Below, piece after piece: positions 18,953 through 29,514 of a DNA stretch of 64,000 nucleotides. This DNA is from Schizochytrium sp. CCTCC M209059. Its lineage: Eukaryota; Sar; Bigyra; Thraustochytrida; Thraustochytriidae. Position 1 is the stretch's first letter; each line of letters opens with the position of its first letter. Where the stretch lies: the NCBI GenBank assembly GCA_000818945.1, contig KN805394.1, positions 276,548-340,547 of the forward strand, given 5' to 3'. Below the pieces are notes generated by a model. The model searched no databases. It saw nothing but the letters and a program-made list of their open reading frames with translations, and was not told the origin of the DNA. The position numbers were made by a program, and so were the translations under genes.

Positions 18953-19783
18953 GTTCGGGGGGGAGGGGGGGGGGCGATGGTGCCTCAGGAAGCGGGCATA
19001 CACTACAGGCGGGGAGGTGAGACACAGGCGACATGAATACGTTGGATGCGGCTGCGGCCGGTGATGGGGGAGGCAGAGAGAGGGCAAAAGGGGAAGACGG
19101 GGAGGAAAGAGGGGGAGATACGATTGTGGTCGGGGTCGATGTGAGGCGAGGGTTGCGTGGCAAGCGAGAGTGACCGAGCTCGACGTTTCATCTACTTGCG
19201 CATTGCACTTGACACCTGCTTTGTTCGTGATTTCCAGGACAAGGTGATTAGAGCATCTTAGGACCTACGCTGCGCTGAGCTGCGAAGCATAGGCCTTGCA
19301 ACCCCAAAATCGATGCGCTCAACATGGGGAGAGACAGTTCACCCATTGCAATAAGGAAGCGGTACGTGTCGCGCAAGCGTCACTCGCGCTGCTGTTACAC
19401 TGCAAGATCGTCCAATCACGAAACATTGTACCGGAATGGCAGATATGAGTGCTGATAGCTCGTCCGCCAAGAGTATTGGTCCACCATATTCCAGAAATTG
19501 TTCACGTTCCGAAGCTTGTGCATTGCGCACGCAGTTATACTTGGAATGAAGCAAGGAAAGAAACTTAGATCCTGTCGAGCTCCATGCGATTGCTCACAGT
19601 GCGCGCCACGAATTCTTTTTTACAAGACCTATTCAATTACTTTTTCTAAGATCGATCCGTCAGAGTTTGCAAGACTGCAAAACTAGCAAAGTGAGAGATC
19701 CGAACCATTGAAGGGCAAGTGAATCGCTTGAAGAAGAATGATGTACACCAAAATTTGCCACAGGGCGTCCGTCATACCATCAA
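18953..19783. other. Intergenic, nothing recognised
   Basis: A purine-rich G tract adjoins the gap (18953-19110) and is followed by unique sequence of average composition. Short frames such as 19339-19554 (-) have no recognisable motif. Confidence 0.35.
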
Positions 19784-20280
19784 CTAGAAATAAGGGGAAT
19801 CACATCCCGTTTGTCTGATGTGCATGAGCTCCAAAAACATCACAAATCGCGCGACCAAGACTGCAACAGATAGAGCGCAAAATTTTGAGCATGCGCAATT
19901 GATTAGCGTTTCTGCGTAGTGCAAGATAGAGTTGCAAAACAATACCCCCCAAAGCGTCACAAGATTCACAACCAAGGCTGGACATGAATAGCACAAGGCT
20001 TTGAGCAGCGTAAAGATCATCATCTTTTCTGCGCAACGTGCAGCGTTCAAGTTGACGTGCGCAAGAAATTCGAAAGTATCACCGATTGCGCTACCAAGTC
20101 TAGACCCCAGACAGAATTTGCGCCCAGACCCGAACAGTATGTTCTCTGCGTGACGCGTAACATAGACTTGCATAGAATGCAAGAGTATACCCAGCATGCG
20201 CGACCAAGACTGGGACAGAGTGACCGCGAGATATCGAGCGGCGTGCAGCTCGTTGTCTTTGTTGCGTATCTCTAAACATG
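19784..20280 (-). pseudogene. Hydrophobic ORF over degenerate ~110-122 bp tandem repeats; possible decayed gene
   Basis: On the minus strand a frame from about 20279 to the stop at 19784 is open (ATG at 20197, 137 residues). It is rich in hydrophobic residues (VVNLVTLWGVLF, ALSVAVLVARFVMFLELM). The DNA repeats the word ACCAAG (followed by ACTG, GCTG or TCTA) at 19854, 19971, 20093 and 20203. Spacings are 117, 122 and 110. They are not all multiples of three, so equivalent repeat positions fall in different frames: the TTGGTCGCG copy reads LVA in one unit and SWSR in another. This looks like an old tandem array with indels, either a decayed membrane-protein gene or noncoding repeats. No product can be named. 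Confidence 0.3.
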
Positions 20281-20828
20281 ACCTGAGTTCTCAAAGTTTT
20301 CACATTCAAGAAATCGACGGATGAAAGATGGGAGACGAGATCATCAAAATAGCGAATCCTCTTCCGTCACGTGACCACCTCCAGCATCAAGTGGCATCTT
20401 CAGCGTCAAGTGAGTCAAGTCTCGTGCGCGACGTACAAAGCGCTCAATGACGTCCTGAAAAGATCCCTTGCCATCGAAACATTGTCTGAGAAACAAAAAG
20501 AACAGCCCGCTGCCAAGAGGATGTGAGTGGCACGAATCAATACTTTCGTCGCAACTCTTCTGCACGGGTCAGCGGGAGCTGGTTGATCCTTCACTTGTAG
20601 GCTGCTTGGCAGGCTTCCTGGGCACGGGACCTCGCACGGGACTCCGCACGAGTCCAGGGGGTCTCCATGTTTGCTATTTAGGTATTGAGCGCGTCCCAAG
20701 TGTAGTCGTCGGCCGCGGCAGCGAGCGTGGCAGTGGTTCGTTCTCGCTCGCTCGCCGCTTGCTTTTCCATCAAGAACTCTGATTGACGAGGCCATCTGGT
20801 TCGATCCAGCAACTACAGATGGCGTCCC

Positions 20829-21146
20829 ATGGACTATTTCGCAGTTAGAAGCAAGGAAAATCCCTTTCATTCTCATCAGCCAGGCAATTTGAAGAAGAAG
20901 GCAGCCCGTGCGATGATGAGCACACTAGATCCCATCTACCAAGCGGTCGCAAGAGGGTCGGCGCAAGAGCCGCGCAACAAGCTTTCTTTTTTGTCGGATC
21001 CCAACGAAAACTACAGTCCGTTGCCGACAAGGCCTGCGTATCGCGAGCTGCGTTCGCCCAAGGGACGTATCAAGGGGAAAGTCGACTTGGCACGCCATCG
21101 CTCTCTCTCTGCAAACCGTGCTAGCGTTGGCCAAGTGCGGCTATAG
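20829..21146 (+). CDS. Hypothetical small protein (105 aa), doubtful
   Basis: An ATG-initiated frame has balanced amino-acid composition, unlike the Arg/Ala shadows nearby. It is a basic protein with SDPNENYSPLPTRPAYREL in the centre and a Ser/Arg-rich end. There is no recognisable domain, signal or membrane segment. It is isolated in a gene-poor stretch. It could be a chance frame or an exon of something larger. Confidence 0.25.
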   Translation: MDYFAVRSKENPFHSHQPGNLKKKAARAMMSTLDPIYQAVARGSAQEPRNKLSFLSDPNENYSPLPTRPAYRELRSPKGRIKGKVDLARHRSLSANRASVGQVRL

Positions 21147-21289
21147 ATTCGCACCCACCCGCGATTTTGCTTCCGTCCAGTCCACACCGCCAAACAGCCC
21201 AAGTTGTGAAAAGGTTGAGTTTAGCAGAAGCTTCGGGGCCGATGCAGCACTCGCATATGTTCTCGACACACGCAAGCTTCTTTCTCTCC

Positions 21290-21420
21290 GTAGTGCGTCG
21301 CTGGCTGGTGGCTGTCTGGCTGTCTGTCTGGCTGTCTGGCTGTTTGTCTGGTTGTCTGTCTGTCTGTCTGGCTGGCTGGCTGGCTATCTGTCCGATTGCT
21401 GTCTGGCTGTGTCCCTATCA
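21290..21420. repeat. CTGGCTGTCTGT tetranucleotide-derived repeat
   Basis: Interspersed CTGG, CTGT and TTTG tetramers (variants of CTGKCTGK) form a degenerate array in the gene-poor region. A cousin with CCGTCTGTCTGG occurs at about 16067-16092. Confidence 0.75.
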
Positions 21421-23432
21421 AGGTCGCTCCTGGCCCAGACTGGTTTGCCGACTGTCTGCCAGGCTGATGATGGACGCAGCAGCTGCAGCTGGCTGCACTG
21501 CTGAGACTGTAGTCGAGATCGAGAGCCCAGATCAAGGCCGCGCGAATGGGACGATGAACAAGTCCCCACCGGTGCAGTCATCCATCATGTGGACAATGGA
21601 GCGGAAAAGGCCGAAGTCGAGATTGGCGATGCTTGATTCCAAGGTCCAGTAGCGTGAATTCCAGTTCACGGCTAGCCCAAGCATGCTGCTGATGCTGGCA
21701 GTGGCCATGGTGGCTGGTTGAGCAAATCCTTTCAGTGTGGCTGTGGCTCGCGCAGCTACCGCAGGCCAGCGTCTTACTGCAAGGCACAAACTCGCGTGGT
21801 GACCGTCAGGCGAGCCGCCTATGGCCGCTGTAGCCTTCACTGCTAGCTAGAAATCCATCCGGCCGGCTGCAGAAGACTGCTGGCCCCAATTTCCTTCCAA
21901 TCAGCAGCAGCTTATTAAAAAAAAAAATCCCCCTTGAGGCCGTACGGCCACTGTGGGCACGCACGCTTCGACGCGACGCGACGCGACACGACGCGACGCG
22001 ACGCGGCAGTCGGTCAGAATGCCTTGATGGTGAGTTCGTCGGTCCGTGATCCTCATATTGCATTCACTATGCCATTGCAGTCCTTGTGCTTGTATCGTCT
22101 TGGAGCATCGCAGCTGAGCCTGTGCTCTTGCTTGTTTCCTGGCCAGCCATTCGGATCGATCAGCCTTCACCCACTCTCGCTCACTGTCCTCCGTTTGCTT
22201 GCTTGCTTGCTTGCTCGCTCTGTAGCTTTTTCTTTTTTCCAATGCTTCCATGCTTGCTTCCCTCGCTTGCAGCCTAGCCACCGAGTCTTGTTTTTCGAGG
22301 CCACAACATGGTCCTCAGCCACGCTTGTTTAGCGCGTGACGATGGCCAAGCGTTCGTTCGCCGGGCTCGAGCTTCCCGCCAGGTTTTCCTGCCATACCGC
22401 CGCCGCCTTCCCGCGTCAAGCAGGCAAAGCTCGTGCCAGTCACGAGCTTCGCCGCCCGGCTGGGGCCGTCAAGCTCGCCGTCAAGCTCGCTCACGAGCTC
22501 GCTTGCTCGCCGGCCGGCCGGCCGCCGCTGCAATCTGGTCTCCTCTCGTCTTGTCTCATCTCGGGCTGTTACTTCTGCTGCTGCTCGCTGTCGCTGGCCG
22601 GCCTCTACATTGCAACGCGACAGGTTCAGGCGCTGCTGGGCTCTTTCGCTGGGACTCCCTCGGGACTTCACTCCCCGCGCGCCTGATTCTGTGTGGCGCG
22701 CGACGCAGTTGGCTCGAGCGGGGCCGGCTCGGGCGGCTCGGCTCCGCCCGCACTCGCCGCGGCCCGGTCGACGCCCGCTCGGGCATGCAGCCGGCCTGGC
22801 ACGCGCAGCGAGCGGGCGAGCAGGAGAGTCCACTCGCAACGCGTCCTGGATGCGCTCCCTGCAGCCGCCCTCCGGACACGCATGCACGCAGACCGGACGC
22901 GTGAGAGCAGCATGCCAGCCTCTGCCGGCCGGCGGCCAGCGTCCACACCCCGAGCCGCCCGCCGGTGCCCTCGTCGGTCGCCGCGAGGGCCGCCCAGCTA
23001 AGATGGCGGCTCGGCGCGGGCGGCCGCCATTCGTTCGTTCATTCGTCCCTTCATTCATTGAAGTTCGTTCATTCACTCAAGCAAGCGCCGCAGCAGTGGC
23101 CTCCGCCACCCGCCTCCTGCAGTTCCCGCGCTCGTGCTTGTCCCGCTCGCTCTCGCGGCAGCACCGGCAGCGGCAGCGGCGGCGGCGGCAGCAGCAGCCG
23201 GTTTCCGCGCACGCCCTCCATCCCCTCTCCCGCGACCCCTTGAGCCTCCAAGCCCGATCGCGCACGGCGGCACGGTCCACGCCGGAGACTGGAGAGCCAG
23301 ACACAATCGGCGGCGCGGACGAAAGCACGCAAGCGGCAGCAACAAGAAGCGGCAGCAGCAAGCAGCGCAAGCAAGCTAGCGAGCAAGCGGCCGGCCACTG
23401 GCGGCCGGAAAGAGCTCCCTCTCCCCCGAGAG

Positions 23433-23460
23433 AATGACTCAGGGACCTCCGAGAGTCATT
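23433..23460. promoter_or_regulatory. Inverted repeat AATGACTC / GAGTCATT
   Basis: AATGACTC at 23433-23440 and GAGTCATT at 23453-23460 are separated by 12 bases. The half site TGACTC is the core of GCN4/AP-1-type bZIP sites. It lies about 1.2 kb upstream of the first secreted Cys-rich gene. A near twin lies upstream of the second (28897-28924). Confidence 0.45.
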
Positions 23461-24068
23461 TCCAGGCCAGAGGCGCCGGCGAGACGGGGCGGCGCGGGGC
23501 GGGGGGAGCCCAGTCGCCGTGAGGGGAGCCGCACTGGCCTCTGCGCCCACTAGAGAATCCGGAGGTTTTGGCCGCGACGCGCAGTCTGCACGCGCTTGCG
23601 AGGGCCGCCAGAGGGGGCCGCGCGCGTGCGCGGACCAGCCAGAGGGAGGAGCTGCCGGCAGGGGGGTAGAGGCTCGCTTCGGAGCCCGCACTGGCGCGCT
23701 CGCCCCCTCTCGCGCGCGCAGTCGCGCTCTCCAGGCGCGACTTTTTTGGAAGCTGCGCGTGTGTCGCGAGGCGCAGGAGGCTGAGCTCTTCCCGCCCAGA
23801 CAAGAGAGAGAGGGAGAGAGGCGAATGAGGAAATGAATGATTAATGAACATTTGAAAGAAATCGATTATGGCAGGTCCATGCCTTGCCTTTAGCATATCG
23901 ACTAGCAAGGCCTAGCTTGAGCTATTTTTTCTTACTATGGATAGCCATCTTGACTCGTGGCGCGAACGCATCGCAGTTGAGCGTCAACCAAATCCCAATC
24001 ACGGGGCACTGGCGGTAGGTGAAAGGCAGAAAGAGCTTCGATCGCATTCTTTTTCATTCTTTCTCATC

Positions 24069-24120
24069 TTCGTTCATCCATCCATCCATCCATCCATCCA
24101 TCCATCCATCCATCCATCCC
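24069..24120. repeat. (ATCC)n microsatellite
   Basis: About twelve perfect CATC/ATCC tetramers lie 500 bases upstream of the first secreted Cys-rich gene. Confidence 0.9.
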
Positions 24121-24617
24121 GGTCTCGCAGCGCAGACGGCGGTCACCAAGCTCCGTCACTGTCTTGGTGACTCTGCGAGCTTGGGGGCCGGCCGTGTGCT
24201 GCACTGCGCAAGTTTTGCGGCGTCGAGGACGGTCTCGAGTCCGCTGCGCAGTTGCGGCATCGCTAGGAGGCAGCGTCGCGGCCCAAGTCCAGCGACGTCG
24301 CCACGGAAGCCAGTCAAGTGAAAGAGCGAAACAGAAAAGATCATGGAGAGAAAAAGATAGAGAAGGGGCGGGGAGGAAGATGGAGGGATAGCGAATGAGG
24401 AAAGAAAAGAAGAAAAAAAGAAAATTAAAAAGTGGAAGAGGAAGACCCAACCACCGACGGCTTCAGGACGACTGACAAAATCATCGCGCACTCATCCAAT
24501 CAAAGCAGAATAGAATCGCGACCCTTCGCCAGCCCGCCAGCCCGCGCGCTGCGCTCGAGGCTGTGCAACGCGCGAAGACGCCCCGCCCCACGTCCGTGTT
24601 TCTTGCACCTCGAAAAT

Positions 24618-27600
24618 ATGAAGTTTGCGTCCTCGATCGCTATTGTCTTTGTGGCCAACTTTGCCACTGCCCTCGCGCAAAGCGATGGCTGCACCAGCGC
24701 CAACGAGGAGCTGAGCTTTGACAGTCAAGCCTGCGAGGTCCTCAGCACCTCGCCGTACCTTGCGAACACGGCCTCGTCCCTGGGCCCCGTTACCCTGGAC
24801 TCCTGCTGCCCCAACCTCGTGGCGAGTCAGTCTGATGCCCGCCGTCTTCTCGGTCTTGAGGACTCGGCTGTGTCCACCTCGCGCGCCCTGCAGTCTGAGG
24901 ATACCTGCCGTTCTGTCACAATTACCGAGCCGTACTGCAACCTCGACGCGGATACAGGTTGCTCGGCTGAGACCAGCGAGGTCGAGATTACGCTTGCTTT
25001 CACGTACGAGTCAGTCGAGTCTAGCGAGCTTTGCTGCAGCGAGTGCACCTGCTGGGGCGACCCGCGCTGCACCTCTTTTGCCGGCGTTCGCGCCAACTGG
25101 ATCATCTGCGACGATCGTCGTGCCAGCGACTGCCTTCACCGCCCCGCGCGCTGTAACGAGCAGACTGATCCCTGGGGCGAGAAGTGCGAGTTCGTGCGCC
25201 GGACCCGCGAGCCTGATTCTGACGCCCCGCAACCGTGGTGGTACAGCTGGGCAGAGAGCGGCAGCCCTTGCCAGTCCACGAGCATCTGGAACGGAACCAA
25301 GAACCCGACCATGGAATTCTTCAGCGGCGAGGACTACACCATCGAGCTCGTTCTCGGTGAGCGTGGTGTCACAGAAACTGTCAACATGAATGTCGGCTCG
25401 GAGACCTTTTCTCTCGCTGCCTCCAGCTGCCTTGAGGACACTTCGGCCAACGCCTGGACCTACTCGGCTTCTAACTTCCCCGACACGTGGTCTGTGACGA
25501 CTGAGTCTGAGGATCGCGTCCTCTGGTCTGTGCAGAACACTGGTGCCACCGTGTTTGCCAACGTTCTCTGCCAGCGCACCTCGGATGCTCGCTCGCGTCT
25601 TGACGTCACCCTCAGCATCCCCACTGCCGGTGACGCGACCAGTACCTCGAGTGACTACTCTGGATTTTGCAGCACCGGCATCATCAACGAGTCTTCGGCC
25701 GGCACGGGCACGCTTACGCTTGCTCAGGATGACCAGTGTCTCCGCGAAGAGATTGGCGGCTGCCTCGAGGCTTGCAAGGCCCTTGTTGATGCCACCTGCA
25801 TGAACTCGAACCTCGAGGACAACGTCCTCAAGTGGTGCTCGGAGAACGATTACTCTGGCGTCACCCCGACCATTGAGAGCGACGAGGCCTGCTCGGAGCG
25901 TATTCTCAGCAACTGCTCGGAGACCGGCTACAGCTGGGCTGACATCGTGTGCCAGATCGACAACATGAACAGCGATGGCTCTGGCTACGATGAGGATGGG
26001 TACATGCAGTGCATCGAGGACATTGCTGACTTTACGTGGTTTCAGTACGTGACTGACCGCCCGTCTTACGAGGTGACGTCGTCTTCTGAGGCGCCTACGG
26101 AGTGCATCGCTGATGTGACCGAGTACAACCAGACTGCCTCAAGCACTTGTGAGGTCGGTGTCCAGGTACAGTCTTTCAACGAGGACACTGCTTCGTGGGA
26201 GGATGAGTTCTTCGTGCCTGCATCGCTTCCTCCTTGCAACGACATTCTCACTGTCAGCGGCAGCGACTACCCGAACGTGATGGTGCGCCCTATCCGTCTC
26301 GCTCAGTGCGAGTCCATCCAGACGGAATGCGCCAACGCGAACAGCTGCTTGCCCGTCAACGGCTTCACCGCTTCCATCGACTTCTCGACTACGGAGTGCC
26401 CCACGCCCTCGCCTACTCCGGAGCCCACGCCCGAGCCTACCCCGGAGCCCACGCCCGAGCCCACTACTCCGGAGCCCACGCCTCAACCTACCCCGCAGCC
26501 CACGCCTCAACCTACCCCGCAGCCCACGCCTGAGCCTACCCCGCAGCCCACGCCTCAACCTACCCCGCAGCCCACGCCTCAACCTACCCCGCAGCCCACG
26601 CCTGAGCCTACCCCGCCGGAGCCCACTACTCCTGAGCCCACCACGCCGGAGCCCACCACGCCGGAGCCTACCCCGGAGCCCACACAGATGCCTGATACCA
26701 TCCGCAACGGGACCTGCTACGAATGCTCGATGGAGGAGAACAACTCGCCGGAGCTGTGCGTATCCTCGACCGATGACTTTGTGCAACTCAGTAACTGCAC
26801 CACCTGTTGCGAGCCGGTCCCAGACGAGCCCGAGCCGGCGCTTACAGAATGGGGGTACTGCCGTTCGCAGGAGACTGACCGCCCGTACTGCATTGCGTCG
26901 GAGCTTGATGAGAGATATGATACTTGCGAAGAGGCGCTTGAAGGCAATGGCGTCCTGGAGATCGAGATCGTATACGAGGACGAGGACGACAGCGGTGTCG
27001 CTTCTTGCTGCCGTGACTGCGCCATTTATGGTGATCCGGAGATGACTCCGTTTACGGCGCTCGGCAGCAACCTTGCGATTGATGCTTGGATTCTGTGCGA
27101 CGGCCGTGAAATTCCAGGTGATGGATCTACTTGCCCAATTGTGGCCGACGTCTGTGAGGCGCAGCTCGATCACGAGGGTAGACCGTGCTACTACAACGAG
27201 ACCCGCGCTGATATCCTCTCTGTTCAGAGCGACATCGGCGCTGTCGGATCTCCGTGCCAGGTCAACCCTGCTTCTTCGGAGCCCATCATGGAGATTTACA
27301 CGCTTCCGAACGATGAGATGAACATCAATGTCACCCTCGGCGAACGTGCAGTCATCAAGTCTACGCACATCACTGTTGGCAGCACGACGTACACGCTGAG
27401 TTCTGACGATTGCTTTACCGAAGCTGGATCTGGTTGGGACGGTGACCTCAGCGACGACTTCACGGATATCTCCTTTGACACTGAAGATCAGCGCGCCTCG
27501 TCGCGGGGTGCTGAGCGTACTTGGCGGATGACGTACGACGGCACCATCTACATTCAGATAACTTGTCTGAGGATGATCGGCCAGAACGGCAGAGCGGATG

Positions 27601-28418
27601 GCATTGTTGGCTACCGCATGAACATCGACCACATTATCGATACTGATGAGACGCGTGCGACGAGCGATGAGTCGTTTGGGTACTGCCCGACTGGTGAAGT
27701 GGATTTCCAGGATGCTACGCCAACTGACGTCACCAACACCAGTGTTTTTGGTCTGTGTACGTGGCAGCAATGGAGTGCCGCTCTCACGCTTTCAAAGGCT
27801 CTTGTCGCTACTGCGACGACCACGGCGCAGATTCCCGAGGCGATTGAGGAATGGTGCGAGACGGCCAACCCGTACGCTACTCCTGCTGATTGCGTGGAAG
27901 ACATCTACCGCTCAAACCAGAACTACAACCAAATTGGCAAGCGCTGGGCCAAGCGGTATTGCCGTGCTATTAGCTCTAACCGTGGACCAGGGGTCTCTGT
28001 TGGTCATTGGGTTAGCGAGTGCTCTGGTGACATCTTGGAGGAGACCTTCGGTATCGTTTCTTACGTGGAGCAGTATGGCACTGGAGCCAAGGACTCTTCT
28101 AACACCTGCGAGAACAACCCGACCTACACTACTTCGGACGACGTCTGCCAGGAGGGTATCCAGGTCGAGTACCTGAACGATGAGGATCAATGGGTACAGG
28201 CCTTCTTCATCCCCGCTACTGGCCTGCCTTGTGATGGCGTCGTCTCCGTCAACTACGATGACTATCCTCAGCTCTTCACCAGCCTTATTCGTTTCCGCCA
28301 GTGTGACCAGCAGGCTGGTAATGGCTGCTCTATCTCGGAGTCGTGCATGCCTGCGCAGGGTTACGAGCTCTTTTACCGCTTCTCGCAGGACGCAAGTGTG
28401 TGCGGTGAAAGGCAATAA
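24618..28418 (+). CDS. Large secreted Cys-rich protein with two homologous modules (paralogue 1)
   Basis: The frame is open from 24432, but the ATG at 24618 gives a clean signal peptide (MKFASSIAIVFVANFATALA, cut before QSDGC), leaving 1266 residues. Two homologous ~580-residue modules follow, joined by a Pro/Thr stalk at ~594-690 (PEPTPEPT, PQPTPQPT). Each module has a double-Cys start (CCSECTCWGDPRC near 145; CCRDCAIYGDPEM near 803), W-I-x-CD-x-R, GSPCQ and LGER-x-V. It ends with a segment carrying F-F-[VI]-P-A and, in the first copy, SCLPVNGF, in the second SCMPAQGY. The GDP-x-x-[TS]-x-F start recalls von Willebrand D domains, but the rest does not fit well. There is no transmembrane segment or GPI signal, so it is probably extracellular or matrix material. 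Codons are strongly C/G-ending, suggesting high expression. Function unknown. Confidence 0.85.
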   Translation: MKFASSIAIVFVANFATALAQSDGCTSANEELSFDSQACEVLSTSPYLANTASSLGPVTLDSCCPNLVASQSDARRLLGLEDSAVSTSRALQSEDTCRSVTITEPYCNLDADTGCSAETSEVEITLAFTYESVESSELCCSECTCWGDPRCTSFAGVRANWIICDDRRASDCLHRPARCNEQTDPWGEKCEFVRRTREPDSDAPQPWWYSWAESGSPCQSTSIWNGTKNPTMEFFSGEDYTIELVLGERGVTETVNMNVGSETFSLAASSCLEDTSANAWTYSASNFPDTWSVTTESEDRVLWSVQNTGATVFANVLCQRTSDARSRLDVTLSIPTAGDATSTSSDYSGFCSTGIINESSAGTGTLTLAQDDQCLREEIGGCLEACKALVDATCMNSNLEDNVLKWCSENDYSGVTPTIESDEACSERILSNCSETGYSWADIVCQIDNMNSDGSGYDEDGYMQCIEDIADFTWFQYVTDRPSYEVTSSSEAPTECIADVTEYNQTASSTCEVGVQVQSFNEDTASWEDEFFVPASLPPCNDILTVSGSDYPNVMVRPIRLAQCESIQTECANANSCLPVNGFTASIDFSTTECPTPSPTPEPTPEPTPEPTPEPTTPEPTPQPTPQPTPQPTPQPTPEPTPQPTPQPTPQPTPQPTPQPTPEPTPPEPTTPEPTTPEPTTPEPTPEPTQMPDTIRNGTCYECSMEENNSPELCVSSTDDFVQLSNCTTCCEPVPDEPEPALTEWGYCRSQETDRPYCIASELDERYDTCEEALEGNGVLEIEIVYEDEDDSGVASCCRDCAIYGDPEMTPFTALGSNLAIDAWILCDGREIPGDGSTCPIVADVCEAQLDHEGRPCYYNETRADILSVQSDIGAVGSPCQVNPASSEPIMEIYTLPNDEMNINVTLGERAVIKSTHITVGSTTYTLSSDDCFTEAGSGWDGDLSDDFTDISFDTEDQRASSRGAERTWRMTYDGTIYIQITCLRMIGQNGRADGIVGYRMNIDHIIDTDETRATSDESFGYCPTGEVDFQDATPTDVTNTSVFGLCTWQQWSAALTLSKALVATATTTAQIPEAIEEWCETANPYATPADCVEDIYRSNQNYNQIGKRWAKRYCRAISSNRGPGVSVGHWVSECSGDILEETFGIVSYVEQYGTGAKDSSNTCENNPTYTTSDDVCQEGIQVEYLNDEDQWVQAFFIPATGLPCDGVVSVNYDDYPQLFTSLIRFRQCDQQAGNGCSISESCMPAQGYELFYRFSQDASVCGERQ
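26397..26692 (+). repeat. Coding PEPT/PQPT stalk repeat
   Basis: Tandem 12-base units (GAGCCCACGCC, CAACCTACCCCG and variants) encode alternating PEPT and PQPT. The array separates the two modules of paralogue 1 and is nearly absent in paralogue 2 (TPMPVSKPT). Confidence 0.9.
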
Positions 28419-28610
28419 TCTAAGAAAAACCGGATTTTTTTCTCGTTCTTACTTTCTTTTCTCCTTCGTCCTTTTTTTCTCGTCCCGCCGTGACCCGCAC
28501 AATCGACTACCCAACAATATCAATAGAGTATTCAAGCCTATCTTCCTTTCTCGAACTGCCTGATCGGTCGATTTCGTGCGATTTTTATTCTCGCAAACGC
28601 TCTTGGCGTG

Positions 28611-28650
28611 GCGCGGCGCGGCGCGGCGCGGCGCGGCGCGGCGCGGCGCC
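28611..28650. repeat. (GCGGC)n pentanucleotide array
   Basis: Eight perfect GCGCG/GCGGC pentamers lie directly downstream of paralogue 1. The sequence is strongly self-complementary. Confidence 0.9.
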
Positions 28651-28896
28651 AAGCTGCAGCCTGGACGGCGCGGATCCAGTTGGCCAGTGCCAACCAACTA
28701 GCCGTCCGTCTATGCAGCTAGCACAATCCAGCCGGCCGTCCAGTCTGCCTGCCAGCACGATGCATCCTGCCGGCGCAATACCATCCTGCCAGCGCGTTCC
28801 ACCCAGTCAGCTATCCGTCCAGCCAGGCTGACAACCTGCGCCAGTCTGCGCCAGCCATGTGAATCATTCACTTGCCAGGTTGGAGACTGAATGCAC

Positions 28897-28924
28897 AATG
28901 ACTCCGACACTTCCTGGAGTCATT
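28897..28924. promoter_or_regulatory. Inverted repeat AATGACTCC / GGAGTCATT
   Basis: A perfect 9-base stem with a 10-base loop lies 590-620 bases upstream of the second secreted Cys-rich gene. The half site contains TGACTC, as in the element at 23433-23460, with almost the same spacing. Confidence 0.5.
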
Positions 28925-29514
28925 CTACACCAGCCCTTCTTCGGCGCGGGAAAATGGAACTCTCTACATTTCACTGGCTGTTCAATTCATGCAGCAGCCA
29001 GCCTCAGCTGGTAGAGCAGTGCTCTCGCAAGTTTGTGCCTGGAAATCCGTTACGTCTTACTTTTTCTGACTCAAGTTAAAGGTTAAAAATCCAAGTCGAA
29101 ATTAGATGGAATTTGAAGCCCTGCTCATGGCTGTGGGGGATTGTTTCCATTAGACTTCTATGGGGACATGAATCCATTCTACTTCGACCTTACTTTGCAC
29201 ATTGGCAAGCCCTCTTGTCTCGCGTATTCGAAAGAGGCGCGGACGAATTGTTCCAACGAGAGCGCGCGGACGAAGTACGTACGTAGGCTGTAGCAGCCAA
29301 AGACAGTCCATTCCGCATGGACCTACGATAGTACGAGGCACCATTTCGAAATGGACTTATGCAAAGGCAAAAGAAGGCGCAAGTAGACGAGTCTTGGGGC
29401 ATCCAAGAAAATCTCCGACATGCTTTGCAACAAAACCCAATCACTGCCCTTCTAGCCCTGGAGAGAAAAAGCACTCCCTTAGCATTTCGGCGAAGCCGAC
29501 CAAGCATTCCTACC

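Larger units (their letters stand above)
21147..23860. other. Repeat-rich intergenic DNA, no supported gene
   Basis: The stretch holds a CGACG pentamer array (about 21967-22004), a TTGC/GCTT array near 22195-22225, an A-tract near 21917-21927, and GC-rich DNA from 22330 to 23750. All long frames have opposite-strand twins of the same length and an Arg/Ala/Pro/Ser bias, so they are judged compositional. An inverted repeat at 23433-23460 is listed separately. Confidence 0.45.
28419..29514. other. Intergenic between the tandem secreted-protein genes
   Basis: 1,096 bases without a supported gene. The stretch holds a T-rich 3' flank, the GCGGC array at 28611-28650, an imperfect 20-base direct repeat around ATCCTGCCRGCGC (28768 and 28788), the inverted repeat at 28897-28924 and a TACGTACGTA word near 29270. 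Confidence 0.5.

Noticed and set aside
22308..23437. Overlapping long frames (198-334 codons) on both strands
   Set aside because: Very GC-rich DNA leaves all frames open. The products are Arg/Ala/Pro/Ser-rich with no motif.
24069..24120. Possible CRISPR-like or direct-repeat array
   Set aside because: It is a plain ATCC tetranucleotide microsatellite without spacers.
26139..27770. 543-codon minus-strand frame with RRGLRGRL repeats
   Set aside because: Antisense of the PEPT/PQPT stalk and module of secreted paralogue 1; the repeats mirror the coding repeat.
28995..29045. tRNA-like stretch CTCAGCTGGTAGAGCA
   Set aside because: It resembles a D-arm and A box, but no B box (GGTTCGAATCC) and no complete cloverleaf follow; at most a relic.
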